Origin: Fischerella muscicola SAG 1427-1 = PCC 73103
GTDB taxonomy: Bacteria; Cyanobacteriota; Cyanobacteriia; Cyanobacteriales; Nostocaceae
DNA: 64,000 nt
Assembly: GCF_000317245.1 (NCBI RefSeq)
Contig: NZ_AJLJ01000366.1
Location: 1 to 64,000 of the forward strand
Direction: 5' to 3'
The notes beneath the pieces were generated by a model. That model had not been told where the DNA came from. It searched no databases and saw only the letters and a list, made by a program, of their open reading frames with translations. A program made the translations under genes and the position numbers. Position 1 is the stretch's first letter. The number at the start of each line of letters is the position of its first letter. Shown here one piece after another: positions 50,677-60,835 of the stretch.

Positions 50677-51558
50677 ATGCTCAGTACGCCAGAACGTAAC
50701 CAAGAACCTACCTGGCTTGTGATTATCCGATTATTACGGTGGCACAAACCCGAAGGACGTTTAATTCTGATGATTCCTGCCTTATGGGCTGTATTTTTGG
50801 CAGCTGCTGGTAAGCCGCCTATACCATTGGTGGGCGTGATCATTTTAGGAACGCTGGCCACAAGCGCTGCTGGCTGTGTTGTCAATGACTTGTGGGATAG
50901 AGATATAGATCCAGAAGTGGAAAGAACGCGCGATCGCCCCCTGGCATCCCGGGCGCTTTCTGTAAAAGTTGGTATTGCGATCGCGATCGTGGCTTTAGGA
51001 TGTGCAGCGATTCTTGCTTTCTATCTTAACCCCATCTCTTTTTGGTTATCTGTAGCAGCAGTGCCAGTGATTTTGCTATATCCAGCCGCAAAACGAGTGT
51101 TTCCTGTTCCCCAATTGGTGCTGTCTATTGCTTGGGGTTTTGCGGTGTTGATTAGCTGGAGTGCAGTCACACAAAATCTTTCCCAACCAACTTGGCTACT
51201 TTGGGGCGCGACTGTGTTTTGGACGCTGGGATTTGATACTGTTTATGCCATGAGCGATCGCTCTGACGACAAGCGTATTGGTGTAAATTCCAGTGCTTTA
51301 TTTTTTGGTGATTATGCAGCGATCGCCATTGTACTTTTCTTTGCTGGCACTATATTTTGTCTTGCTTGGTTAGGAATAGCTATTCATCTTCACCTAGCTT
51401 TTTGGTTTAGTCTTGTAGCTGCTACTGCTGGTTGGATTTGGCAGTCTGTTCGCTTAAATCAACAAGATTTACCTAATTCAGCATATGGTCAAATGTTCCG
51501 ACAAAACGTTTGGATTGGTTTCATCATACTGGCTGGTATGATTTTTGGTAGCTTTTAG
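50677..51558 (+). CDS. 4-hydroxybenzoate polyprenyltransferase (UbiA family)
   Basis: 293 residues, an integral-membrane prenyltransferase. The two Asp-rich motifs NDLWDRDIDPEVERTRDRPL and DTVYAMSDRSDDKRIG bind the prenyl diphosphate through Mg2+. About eight to nine membrane helices. In cyanobacteria this enzyme prenylates 4-hydroxybenzoate for plastoquinone. The start MLSTPERN was chosen because everything upstream in frame is repeat-derived Pro/Leu/Ser sequence. Confidence 0.9.
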   Translation: MLSTPERNQEPTWLVIIRLLRWHKPEGRLILMIPALWAVFLAAAGKPPIPLVGVIILGTLATSAAGCVVNDLWDRDIDPEVERTRDRPLASRALSVKVGIAIAIVALGCAAILAFYLNPISFWLSVAAVPVILLYPAAKRVFPVPQLVLSIAWGFAVLISWSAVTQNLSQPTWLLWGATVFWTLGFDTVYAMSDRSDDKRIGVNSSALFFGDYAAIAIVLFFAGTIFCLAWLGIAIHLHLAFWFSLVAATAGWIWQSVRLNQQDLPNSAYGQMFRQNVWIGFIILAGMIFGSF

Positions 51559-51615
51559 AAAGATAATCCCAATTAAAAAAGGACAAGGGAGACAGATCAA
51601 TTCAAAAGTCATAGA

Positions 51616-51650
51616 CGCGTAAGCGGCTACCGTAGGTAGCCGCTTACGCG
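51616..51650. repeat. strong palindromic hairpin after ubiA
   Basis: CGCGTAAGCGGCTACC, loop GTA, then its exact reverse complement, a 16-bp stem. It is followed by CTCCG-TATCTACC-CGGAG at about 51667. Typical of dispersed cyanobacterial palindromes; it may also end the ubiA transcript. The rest of the 51559-51872 spacer holds fragments of purine-rich and pyrimidine-rich repeats and the promoter of the next gene. Confidence 0.7.
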
Positions 51651-51872
51651 ACTTCTGCAAGTAGCCACTCCGTATCTACCCGGAGGGTAAGTCAAAATTC
51701 AAAATAAAGAACTTTTGACTTCTTGCCCAATACCTGATCTCCGTTCCCCATTTTCTTATACTGCTTTAATAAACTTTCTGTAAATTTTGCGTAAATCCAC
51801 TTAGAATCTATTCCGAAATTCTACGATTTTAGATAAAAGTTGGGTATACAACCATCATGAAAACCCAACTCA

Positions 51873-52484
51873 ATGAAACGAAGTTTGCCGAAAAGACGTT
51901 ATGCGTCTGCACAACTTGTACAAATTACCATCATTGTTTTCATCTTTATTGCCAGTGTTGGTATTGTTGGGGTAGGTTTTGTTTTGAGACAAGCTTTTAA
52001 TAGCAACAATCAAGTTAAAACTATACAAGATACCTCACGTTACCAAGAAATACGGCATAAACTTTGGTTAAATCAAAACCAAGTCAGACATTTTCCCTAT
52101 AAAATTCCGGCTAATGCCTTGAATATTCGTCTTGCTTACTCTCGTGGCGTTTTACAAGGAAACAACAATAATTTTTTTCAACTGCGATTAAAACTTTCAC
52201 AAGAACAGATAAACAATTTACATAATCAATACAAAGCGATAGCTAAACACAAATATATTGGTGGTAACACTAATATCCATGCCAACTTACCTAACGGTGT
52301 TCCTACTACTTTTTTTTATACTAGTAACTCTCAAGAAGATTCCTTTCCTAATTCATATGAAATATTAGTATTAGATGCAAACAATAGAAGTAGTTCTAAT
52401 TTGAAGTGGAATCATGGTGATAGTTACGGTGTCGCCATTGATGTATCAGCTTCAGAGATCATCTACTGGGTTGAAGAATGGTAG
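51873..52484 (+). CDS. hypothetical membrane-anchored protein
   Basis: 203 residues. A basic N-terminus and one hydrophobic helix (about residues 17-41, ITIIVFIFIASVGIVGVGFVL) precede an extracytoplasmic Asn/Gln/Ser-rich domain (NNNNFFQLRLKLSQEQINNL, YEILVLDANNRSSSN). No Cys pattern or catalytic motif is recognised. It probably faces the periplasm or is secreted. Function unknown. Confidence 0.65.
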   Translation: MKRSLPKRRYASAQLVQITIIVFIFIASVGIVGVGFVLRQAFNSNNQVKTIQDTSRYQEIRHKLWLNQNQVRHFPYKIPANALNIRLAYSRGVLQGNNNNFFQLRLKLSQEQINNLHNQYKAIAKHKYIGGNTNIHANLPNGVPTTFFYTSNSQEDSFPNSYEILVLDANNRSSSNLKWNHGDSYGVAIDVSASEIIYWVEEW

Positions 52485-52520
52485 GTAGTTGGGGATCTTT
52501 GTCATTAGTTTTTTGTTATC

Positions 52521-52558
52521 TGCCGTTGCGTTACGGCTGAAGCCGTAACGCAACGGCA
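52521..52558 (+). terminator. GC-rich hairpin after the hypothetical gene
   Basis: TGCCGTTGCGTTACGGC, loop TGAA, then its exact reverse complement, a 17-bp stem 36 bp past the stop. There is no T-tract immediately after, so it may be a dispersed palindrome that doubles as a transcript end. Confidence 0.65.
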
Positions 52559-53878
52559 AGGAACATCCACGCTGCTTTTTGTCTCCCCTACTTAAGATTT
52601 ACACTTAAGCAGACTTGTTAAACTTCTTGCATAAAGCCTCAAGTATTTGTGATACACAATAGCTGTACTATTTAACAGACAAATATAAATATAACTGCTT
52701 CACAGTAGAGTGTAATTTTGTGTTGTCTTCTCCAATGAATCAGGAATAAAAAGGGAGTATTACTTGGTAAAAAAGCTCTAGCAAGTAGTTTATTCAACTG
52801 ACTGGCTTATGTAGGTTATATTTACCAAATAACTTGTATTTTTAGCATTATTTATAGATGCTATTTTTAATTCCATTTGATTGTTTGAGATTTTAAAATC
52901 ACAAAATTCATTAAACTGCTTAGATAAATTATTTTGTTTTTTGTAATATGCTTATTGTCAAGCTCTTATTTGATGCATGTATCAATATCTATCTTTAAAA
53001 ATAGTTTTCTTTGTTTTTAGCAACTATTATTTGAAAATTATAAAATATTCAATATATTCGCCATTTCATGCAACTATATAATCAATAAAAGCAAATTATC
53101 GCGACTTATGCTAAAAATTAGCTACTTGAAATAAATATCAACATTACTGTAAGATTGTTGCATGATATAGATAGCTTTTAGAAAACCCTTTGAAAACCAA
53201 AAATAGTTTGCAGCAGCAAGTAAATAATGCTATTTTTGGCTTTTAAAGCTGGTCATAAATGAATTCTGATTTCTAGCTTATTTTCACGACTGCGATTTGA
53301 ATATAGGTTCCAAATAGCTGACATATGAATAAATAATTCATAGAATGCTTGCCTGGATACCTAATGGTAAATTTGCACATTTTGGTAATCTATTAATAGA
53401 CATATATGTGCATTATCAGAGTAGGAAGCTACAAAAAAATCCTTTTTATTTCTAAGGACATAGTCTAGAGTTAATTGATAATTCGGATCTAATTAAAATA
53501 GCAATTTCAGTAATGAAATGCTTATTTTTGCATGACTCTAGAGCAGATAAAAATTAATAAATATGTGATTAAGATAGTTGATTAGAGCTTAGATGGTCTT
53601 GTTGATCTCAGTTCAATCAACACAAATTACTTATTGTTGATTTAATGACAAGTAGTTTGAATCACAAAAAGTATCGATTAGTAAATTTAACGCCATTCCT
53701 GATATCTATCTCAAGTCTAATTGACTCAAGCATTGTTTTTTTTCATATTTAATAAGCTAGAAGCAAAGTTCCAAAATGAAAACAATCAATTCTATAAGCT
53801 TTGCTTTATCCATTAAAAATTATGATGTCTCAAATAATCAAGTTTTGTTTTATATAAATATCCTTTGCTAGTCTATAT
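52559..53878. other. 1.3-kb AT-rich non-coding region before the polysaccharide locus
   Basis: No coding frame is supported on either strand, although the stretch is long for this window. One structured part is seen. AGCTTT (53173-53178) pairs with AAAGCT (53245-53250), and inside it AAAACCAAAAATAG pairs with CTATTTTTGG-C-TTTT, giving a long imperfect hairpin. It may be a long leader or hold an unannotated RNA, or it may be decayed sequence. Confidence 0.5.
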
Positions 53879-55042
53879 ATGCTCAAAAAATTGTCATTAA
53901 GTAGACGTCATTTTTTGTATACGAGCCTATCAGTTTTAGCAGGAGCAAGCGCTGTTGGTCTTGAAACAAACAGAAATTTAATGTACGGTCAAACACTTGA
54001 TCATTCAAGCAAAGAATTCAAAGTAGTTGGAAAAACTTCTTTGAAAAATCGTGCCACAGCGAAGGGATTAATGTATGGGGCTGCTGCTGTACAGGATGAT
54101 TTGGTGTCAAATAGAGATTTTAAAACCAGCTTTGTTAGGGAGTGCAACATGCTGGTGCCAGATTATCAACTGAAGTGGGATAATATACGACCTACTCCCA
54201 AACTTTTTGACTTTACCAAATCAGATTGGTTAGCCCAGTTTGCACAATTTCACGATATGCTTTTTCGTGGACATACTTTAGTTTGGCATCAAGCTTTACC
54301 TGTGTGGTTTCAGGAAATTATTAACTGCAAAAATGCAGAAAACTTTTTGTTGGAACATATCACAACAGTGACTAAACATTATAGAGGGAGAATACACTCT
54401 TGGGATGTAGTGAACGAGGCGATAGAACCAGATGATGGACGAACCGACAGCTTACGAAAGTCGCCTTGGCTAGAGTATTTAGGTGTAGATTACATCGAAC
54501 TTGCTTTTCGGACGGCGGCGGCTAGTGATCCTAAAGCAATGTTGGTCTATAACGACTATGGACTAGAGTATGACAACCCCAAAGATGAAGCCAAAAGAAC
54601 TGCTGTTTTGAAGCTGCTAGAGCGGCTGAAATCAAGAGGAACACCGATTCATGGTTTTGGTATGCAATCTCATCTTATGGCTCATCAAACTGGCTTAAAT
54701 GCTAAAAAATTGCGAAATTTTCTTGCAGATGTGGCGAGTCTTGGTCTCAAAATTCTGATTACCGAACTAGATGTAATAGACCAAAAATTAACTTCAGATC
54801 CGATTTTACGCGATCGCATTGTTGCAGGTATTTATGAAGACTATTTGAACATTGTCCTAGATGAGCGAGCAGTTATAGCAGTTTTAACCTGGGGATTGAG
54901 TGATAAATACACTTGGCTATCAAATTTTTATCCCCGTTCAGATAAATCACCAGTCCGTCCCTTACCGTTGGACTCAAACATGAAATCTAAACTGGCTTGG
55001 AATGCTATAGCCAGAGCTTTTGATCACGCTCCAAGAAGATAA
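53879..55042 (+). CDS. secreted GH10 endo-beta-1,4-xylanase-like enzyme
   Basis: 387 residues with a twin-arginine-like signal (SRRHFLYTS, then a hydrophobic run to about residue 26). GH10 TIM-barrel signatures are complete: TLVWHQALPVW, the acid/base Glu 180 in WDVVNEAI, the nucleophile Glu 296 in ILITELDV, and the C-terminal LTWGLSDKYTWL. GH10 enzymes cut beta-1,4-xylan or mixed xylose-containing chains. It is the first gene of an exopolysaccharide cluster, so it probably edits or releases the cell's own polymer (inference). It starts after a long AT-rich leader. Confidence 0.87.
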   Translation: MLKKLSLSRRHFLYTSLSVLAGASAVGLETNRNLMYGQTLDHSSKEFKVVGKTSLKNRATAKGLMYGAAAVQDDLVSNRDFKTSFVRECNMLVPDYQLKWDNIRPTPKLFDFTKSDWLAQFAQFHDMLFRGHTLVWHQALPVWFQEIINCKNAENFLLEHITTVTKHYRGRIHSWDVVNEAIEPDDGRTDSLRKSPWLEYLGVDYIELAFRTAAASDPKAMLVYNDYGLEYDNPKDEAKRTAVLKLLERLKSRGTPIHGFGMQSHLMAHQTGLNAKKLRNFLADVASLGLKILITELDVIDQKLTSDPILRDRIVAGIYEDYLNIVLDERAVIAVLTWGLSDKYTWLSNFYPRSDKSPVRPLPLDSNMKSKLAWNAIARAFDHAPRR

Positions 55043-55124
55043 CCAATCCGTAATTCCAGAAACTACTTGCATCTACTCAAGTATGTAAAAAAGCATACTT
55101 GACAATCTTAATCCAGGGTGAACC

Positions 55125-55883
55125 ATGAAGATCAATATTTGTGGTGTGGAAATTGACCAACTTTGTTTTAATGAAGTTGTTGAACAGATTATCGAACACG
55201 TACTAGCAGGGAAAGAGCCAAAATATGTTGTTACCCCTAATGCACAACATGTTGTACTCCTACAAAGCAATTCTCGTTTTCGTGAATATTATCGTCAAGC
55301 TTTTTTAGTAGTACCAGATGGTGTTTCCCTATTATGGGCAGCAAAATTTTTGCAGACATCACTTAAAGGCCGAGTCAATGGCACAGATTTGTTTGAGAAA
55401 TTATGTGCGATCGCATCTCAAAAAGCTCTAAAAATCTTCTTTTTGGGAGGACGCCCCGGAGCATCTGCAAAAGCAAAGGAAGTTCTAGAAAAAAGATATC
55501 CCAATCTCCAAATAGTCGGCACATACTGCCCATCCTATGGTTTTGAATCACAGCCAGAAGAACTAGCAATTATTAACTCTAAAATTCAGCACGCAAAACC
55601 AGATATTCTTTTTGTAGGTTTGGGTTCTCCGAAGCAGGAATTCTGGATTTATGAAAATTACAAAACTCTGAATATCCCAATTTCAATTGGTATTGGAGTT
55701 AGTTTTGAACTCGTGAGTAATATGGTGCTACGAGCGCCATTATGGATGCAAAAATCTGGCTTAGAATGGTTTTTCCGCTTATTAGTTGAACCTAGACGCC
55801 TATGGAAACGCTATATCATGGGTAATCCTTTGTTTGTTTGGTTGGTACTAAAACAACGCATCGGAGTAACAAAATTTGAATAA
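55125..55883 (+). CDS. WecG/TagA/CpsF-family glycosyltransferase (paralogue)
   Basis: A 252-residue GT26 enzyme with VVTPNAQHVVLLQS, VVPDGVSLLWA, NGTDLFEKL, FFLGGRPGASAKA and VGLGSPKQEFWI, then the basic membrane-proximal LEWFFRLLVEPRRLWKRY. It lies directly upstream of the initiating phosphotransferase, so it probably adds the second sugar to the lipid-linked unit. It is the same size as the protein encoded at 28479 but clearly diverged from it. Confidence 0.9.
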   Translation: MKINICGVEIDQLCFNEVVEQIIEHVLAGKEPKYVVTPNAQHVVLLQSNSRFREYYRQAFLVVPDGVSLLWAAKFLQTSLKGRVNGTDLFEKLCAIASQKALKIFFLGGRPGASAKAKEVLEKRYPNLQIVGTYCPSYGFESQPEELAIINSKIQHAKPDILFVGLGSPKQEFWIYENYKTLNIPISIGIGVSFELVSNMVLRAPLWMQKSGLEWFFRLLVEPRRLWKRYIMGNPLFVWLVLKQRIGVTKFE

Positions 55884-56012
55884 AGTTTTTGATTCAATTT
55901 ACTAATATTATCAAAAACTTAGAAACCCTGAGTCAAGAATTAATCCAAAACATAAATAAAGACTTGGTACGTGCTTGATTTTGGTAAAAAAATCAATTTG
56001 GTGTTCAAAATC

Positions 56013-57440
56013 ATGACAACTAATACTCTCACAGTTACAAGTTTTAAACCAGATTTGAGGTCAGCGAAAGGTACGACTATCCAAAGAGGATTAAAAATTA
56101 GGATACTGCGAGTCATAACGCTGATTTCGTTGGATATTATTGCTCTAACTGCGGCATGGATGTTAGCAGCATTTTATGGAACAAGCATAGAATTCCTGTT
56201 GGCCGAACAAATATCTTTACTGATGCTCATGTTAGTCACAGGGATAAGTGTAATAGCAGTTAAAGGACTCTATAAACCGGGAAAAGAACGTCGTAACTAT
56301 TTTGGTTTGATTCAAGCAGTATCATTAGCAGATATTTTACTTTTATGCATAGCCTTTCTTTACGAACCAGATAGTTATATATCACGGTCTACTTTTTTGA
56401 TATTTTGGGTTTCTTCTGTAGTCTTTATTTGTTGCGATCGCTTCATCTTTGATGTGGCTACAAAGCAACTTCGATATCAAGGAGCAATTCGTCATTCAGT
56501 TTTTCTCATTACTGAGAATAAAGACCAAAAAAATCATATTCAGTTAATAGAAAAAGAAAATTGCTATACAGTCCAAGGAATGGCTGATCCTAGCTGTCTA
56601 GATTTTGTGAATCGAGAAGCTACTTTTGAGTATCTGCACAAACAGGGTATCACCGAAGTTTTTGTTTCTTGGAATGCGATCAAAAATCGTCTCTATGTCT
56701 GCTGGCATTTTCAAACTGCTGGCATTCTTTTACGAATTCTGCCAAGGGAAACTGATATTTATTACCCCAAATCAGTTTTTTGGATGCTTGGTCAAGTACC
56801 TTGTATGACAATTCCTGCACCAATTATTGCAGGTAGTGATTTTTGGATAAAAAGGTGTTTTGATCTTGTTTCTTCAGTCCTACTATTATTATTGTTATCT
56901 CCAATTTACTTAGCGATCGCAATACTAATTAAATTGGACTCTCCAGGACCAGTATTCTTCCAACAAAATCGAGTTGGATTACATGGAAAAAGTTTTAAAA
57001 TTTGGAAATTTCGGACAATGGTAAATAATGCTGAAAAATTACAAGCATCACTAGAAAAGAACAATGAAATAAAAGACGGTGTTCTTTTTAAAATGAAAAA
57101 TGATCCTCGAATTACCCAGGTAGGTAAATTTCTCCGCCTTTACAGTTTAGATGAATTGCCGCAAATATTTAATGTTTTAGTTGGAGAAATGAGTTTAGTT
57201 GGCCCTCGTCCTCTTCCTAGTAGGGATGTTGAAAGGTTTAAAACCAAGCACTTTATTCGTCAAGAAGTTTTGCCTGGTATTACCGGATTGTGGCAGGTTT
57301 CTGGTCGCTCTGATATTGATAACTTTGAAGATGGGGTGAAACTAGATATTAATTACATTGAGAATTGGTCACTCTGGCTTGATTTAAAAATTTTACTAGA
57401 AACGGTGAAAGTCGTAGTGCAAAAATCAGGTGCTTATTAA
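56013..57440 (+). CDS. initiating sugar-phosphate transferase (polyprenyl glycosylphosphotransferase)
   Basis: About 475 residues. Four or five N-terminal membrane helices and a CoA-binding-like cytosolic domain lead to the C-terminal bacterial sugar transferase domain: FWIKRCFDLVSSVLLLLLL, the FQQNRVGLHGKSFKIWKFRT block with the catalytic Asp-Glu-type motif nearby (YSLDELPQ), GPRPLP and PGITGLWQVSGRS. It transfers a sugar phosphate to undecaprenyl phosphate, starting repeat-unit assembly. An in-frame GTG at 55971 is an alternative start; neither has a strong ribosome site. Confidence 0.88.
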   Translation: MTTNTLTVTSFKPDLRSAKGTTIQRGLKIRILRVITLISLDIIALTAAWMLAAFYGTSIEFLLAEQISLLMLMLVTGISVIAVKGLYKPGKERRNYFGLIQAVSLADILLLCIAFLYEPDSYISRSTFLIFWVSSVVFICCDRFIFDVATKQLRYQGAIRHSVFLITENKDQKNHIQLIEKENCYTVQGMADPSCLDFVNREATFEYLHKQGITEVFVSWNAIKNRLYVCWHFQTAGILLRILPRETDIYYPKSVFWMLGQVPCMTIPAPIIAGSDFWIKRCFDLVSSVLLLLLLSPIYLAIAILIKLDSPGPVFFQQNRVGLHGKSFKIWKFRTMVNNAEKLQASLEKNNEIKDGVLFKMKNDPRITQVGKFLRLYSLDELPQIFNVLVGEMSLVGPRPLPSRDVERFKTKHFIRQEVLPGITGLWQVSGRSDIDNFEDGVKLDINYIENWSLWLDLKILLETVKVVVQKSGAY

Positions 57441-57479
57441 GTGCAATATGTGTATAACTACCACAAGGAAACTTGTTGT

Positions 57480-59660
57480 ATGGAGACTAATAGCTACACA
57501 CAAGAAACAGAAATTCAACAGTATATACTTGTTCTCAAACGCCGTTGGCGATTGATAGCATCAATCATTCTTGCTTCCATTGGATTATCAGGTTTAGCTC
57601 TATTCATGCAAAAACCTGAATATCAAGCAGATGGTATACTACTTTTCAAATCAGACCGTACATCATCGCTGACAAAAGTAGGGGAAAAAATCGGGGATTT
57701 AGAAGCCTTAATGCGTGAGGGTAATCCTTTAGAAACCCAAGCCGTAATTGTAAATTCCCATCCAATGTTGCAAGAAGTTATTACTGCTCTAGATTTAAAA
57801 GATGAGCAAGGAAAAATAATTGACCCGGAATTACTCAAAATCAACGTTAAACCAATTGTAGGAACAGACGTTCTCAAAGTTTCCTACGCCTCAAATGATC
57901 CTGAATTAGCCGCAGCAATAGTCAATCAATTAATGAAGTCTTATGTAGAGAACAACATTCAAACTAACCGCGCTCAAGTCTCTGCTGCGGGTGAATTTAT
58001 TAAAGAACAACTACCCAACTCTCGTCGAGAACTAGAAAGAGCAGCTGAAGCATTACGTCAGTTTAAAATCCAAAATAGAGTGATTCAGCTTGCAGAGGAA
58101 TCAACCGCAGCTATTGAGATCATTTCTAAGCTTGATCAAGAAATGAATCAAATCAAGGCTGCATTAGCAGATGTCAGCGCTCAAGAAGCACAGATAGCCA
58201 GTCAATTAAATGTGAGTGAAAATCAGGCAGTAACAGTTGCTTCCTTGAGTCAAATACCTGGTGTGCAAGAAGTTTTAACTGAGTTGCAAAAAATTCAAAC
58301 CAAGTTAGCAAATGCCAGAGCAATTTATACTGAGCAACACCCAACCATTACTGACTTAAAAAATCAACAAGCAACTCTCAATTCTTTATTACAACAACGA
58401 ACTCAGCAATATTCAGGAATTCCCCTAGTTTCTCCTGATAAATTGCAAATAGGCAAGATTAGAGAAGAAATGGTTGGTAATTATGTGCAGTTAAAAGCAG
58501 AACGGCAGGGGTTAGAGAAAAAATTCCGAACTTTGTCTAATATTCGAGCAAATTATCAACAACAGTTGGCTGTGATGCCAAGTTTGGAGAAACAGCAACA
58601 AGGTTTAGAACGGAAGTTAGAATCTGCTAAAAATGGCTATGAAAATCTTGTGAGCAGACTACAGGAAATTCAGGTAGCAGAAAAGCAGACTATTGGAAAT
58701 GCTAGAATTGTCCAACCTGCACAAATTCCTAAAAAGCCAGTTATCTCCAAAACAAAAATTTTGTTAGCAAGTGGGAGTATTTTTGCGGGTGTATTACTTA
58801 GTATTGCTGCTGCATTTTTTGTAGACTTAATTGATCGCTCATTAAAAACAGTCAAGGAAACCGAAACATTTTTTGGTTACACTTTGTTGGGGTTAATTCC
58901 TAAATATAAACCGAATAATTTTGTGAATGCTGTGCAAGATATAGAAGATGCTGTTTATCCACAAGTGATTACCACAACTTCACCTCGCACATTAGTTCAT
59001 GAAGCCTATCAAATGCTGCAAGCAAACCTGAAATTTATTAGCCATCGAAAAGTTCGCAAAATAGTCGTTACCAGTGCTGTGAGTGCTGAAGGAAAATCAG
59101 AAGTGTCTGCGAATTTGGCTGCGGTCATCGCTCAATCAGGTAAGCGAGTTTTACTTGTTGATGCAGATATGCGTAAACCAACACAACACCATTTATGGAG
59201 TTTAATTAACTCAGTAGGTTTGAGTCATCTCCTTGTTGGTCAGGGGGTTTTCTCGCAAGCAGTACACAAAGTTACGGAATTTTTATCAGTACTGACCGCA
59301 GGAGTGATACCTCCAAATCCCTTATCTTTGATTGACTCTGAGGGTATGACCTCTTTAGTTGAGATTTTTGCAGAAAACTATGATTACGTAATTTTTGATA
59401 CTCCGCCTCTAGTTGGAATAGCAGATGCAGCAGTGTTAGGAAAAATGGCAGATGGAATTTTGCTAGTAACTCGACCCGGTGTTTTAGATTCACCTAGTGC
59501 TGCTGCTGCTAAGTCTCTACTAGAACGTTCTGAGGCTAATGTTTTGGGAATAATTGCTAATGCTGTTAACACCAAGCAAGAACCTAGCAGTTATTTCTAT
59601 TACTCAAGTCCTCGCGATCGCAAGAGTGCCGCAGACTTAGAAAGAGTAGCAAGAATTTAA
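57480..59660 (+). CDS. Wzc-type polysaccharide co-polymerase and tyrosine autokinase
   Basis: About 726 residues. The Wzz domain has two membrane helices (about residues 24-44 and 430-450) with a coiled-coil periplasmic region between. The cytosolic BY-kinase follows: Walker A-like SAVSAEGKSEVSANLA, Walker A' VLLVDADMRKP, and Walker B YVIFDTPPLVG. The C-terminus has a short Tyr cluster (SSYFYYSS), the usual autophosphorylation site. It controls chain length and export. The ATG at 57480 has AAGGAA about ten bases upstream; an in-frame GTG at 57441 abuts the previous gene. Confidence 0.9.
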   Translation: METNSYTQETEIQQYILVLKRRWRLIASIILASIGLSGLALFMQKPEYQADGILLFKSDRTSSLTKVGEKIGDLEALMREGNPLETQAVIVNSHPMLQEVITALDLKDEQGKIIDPELLKINVKPIVGTDVLKVSYASNDPELAAAIVNQLMKSYVENNIQTNRAQVSAAGEFIKEQLPNSRRELERAAEALRQFKIQNRVIQLAEESTAAIEIISKLDQEMNQIKAALADVSAQEAQIASQLNVSENQAVTVASLSQIPGVQEVLTELQKIQTKLANARAIYTEQHPTITDLKNQQATLNSLLQQRTQQYSGIPLVSPDKLQIGKIREEMVGNYVQLKAERQGLEKKFRTLSNIRANYQQQLAVMPSLEKQQQGLERKLESAKNGYENLVSRLQEIQVAEKQTIGNARIVQPAQIPKKPVISKTKILLASGSIFAGVLLSIAAAFFVDLIDRSLKTVKETETFFGYTLLGLIPKYKPNNFVNAVQDIEDAVYPQVITTTSPRTLVHEAYQMLQANLKFISHRKVRKIVVTSAVSAEGKSEVSANLAAVIAQSGKRVLLVDADMRKPTQHHLWSLINSVGLSHLLVGQGVFSQAVHKVTEFLSVLTAGVIPPNPLSLIDSEGMTSLVEIFAENYDYVIFDTPPLVGIADAAVLGKMADGILLVTRPGVLDSPSAAAAKSLLERSEANVLGIIANAVNTKQEPSSYFYYSSPRDRKSAADLERVARI

Positions 59661-59821
59661 TAGAAGTAGACTAATACCCTTTCACTATCAGTCGGATAAA
59701 TTTGGCAACGAAGGAGAAAAGCAAGACAAGGGAGACGATTTATATCAAGAATTTTGTGAAATGGTATAAGCGTGGCTTCCGAAAGAAACAAACCTATTTT
59801 TCAAATCGGAACTTAATCGAC

Positions 59822-60778
59822 ATGACCACAAAGAAACACGGTTTAGAACAACTCTCTAATCAAAAGATGGTATTTAGAGAGCGATCGCACTGCATTAGTT
59901 GTGGCTCCTCGAATCTTCATCCCCTGTGGCAAGGAAAATTTACTGATGAACCTACTCGTTCTTTTCTTAACAGATGTCATTACAGCAAAGATGTAGCGAC
60001 CTTGCTTGCAGAGGAAACCTTTTCTTTAGTGCGTTGTCAAACCTGTGGCATGATTTTTCATCAACGAATCCTCACACCACAAGGGTTACACAAGCTATAT
60101 GACGAGTGGATTAATGATGCTCAAATCGAACATATGGAAGCACACTATCAAACAGGTAACAAGCGAGATACTCTGTTTGAACATGGACGACAATGTATCA
60201 AGCATCTATTGCGGCTCAAAAAGCTAGTAGAAGCAAACACAACAGAGCAATTTCGCATTCTCGACTATGGGTGTGGTGATGGATACTTCCTCGGTTTAGC
60301 AAAGTTTTTTGGTTTTGATGTCTATGGAATTGATTTCAGCCGCAAGCGTAGTGAACGAGCTGCAAAAATGGGTATCTCTATTTTCAATAATTGGGAAGCT
60401 CTAGAATCTGCTCAGATCAATAAAGTCCATGCTGTCTCACTATTTCAAGTATTAGAGCATCTCGAAGACCCCCTCGCAACCCTACATAAAATTGCAACCA
60501 CAATTGCAGACAGAGGAATTTTAATCGTTGAAGTTCCTGATTGTCGAGGAATTAGTCAGCCTCAAAATTTTTCCGAATTTCATGCTGTTCATCCACTCGA
60601 ACATATTAATGCTTTTACCCCTGTCACATTGAAAAAAATGTGTGAACAAGCCGGATTTGTATCGCTCCATCGCCTCCCTGCTCATGTCACAACTAGTTTC
60701 CTAGATACCCTCCGCACAGAACTTAGTCGTTTTATACAGCGAAATCGAACAGCCCTGTATTTTCAACTCCTACATTGA
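59822..60778 (+). CDS. SAM-dependent methyltransferase with N-terminal zinc-ribbon-like motif
   Basis: About 318 residues. Two Cys pairs near the N-terminus (CISCGS and RCQTCGM) look like a zinc ribbon. The Rossmann methyltransferase follows, with motif I ILDYGCGDGYFLGLA, the acidic residue in VYGIDFSRK, and VSLFQVLEHLEDP. This domain order is known from sugar C- or O-methyltransferases in surface polysaccharide clusters. Upstream in-frame codons to a TTG at 59702 read through repeat-like DNA (AGACAAGGGAGAC), so the ATG at 59822 is preferred; 59867 is also possible. Confidence 0.75.
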   Translation: MTTKKHGLEQLSNQKMVFRERSHCISCGSSNLHPLWQGKFTDEPTRSFLNRCHYSKDVATLLAEETFSLVRCQTCGMIFHQRILTPQGLHKLYDEWINDAQIEHMEAHYQTGNKRDTLFEHGRQCIKHLLRLKKLVEANTTEQFRILDYGCGDGYFLGLAKFFGFDVYGIDFSRKRSERAAKMGISIFNNWEALESAQINKVHAVSLFQVLEHLEDPLATLHKIATTIADRGILIVEVPDCRGISQPQNFSEFHAVHPLEHINAFTPVTLKKMCEQAGFVSLHRLPAHVTTSFLDTLRTELSRFIQRNRTALYFQLLH

Positions 60779-60835
60779 CAACATTTCAGACTCAAAGAAT
60801 GTGAGAAGTGTTCAAACTACCATAGGTCATAAACG

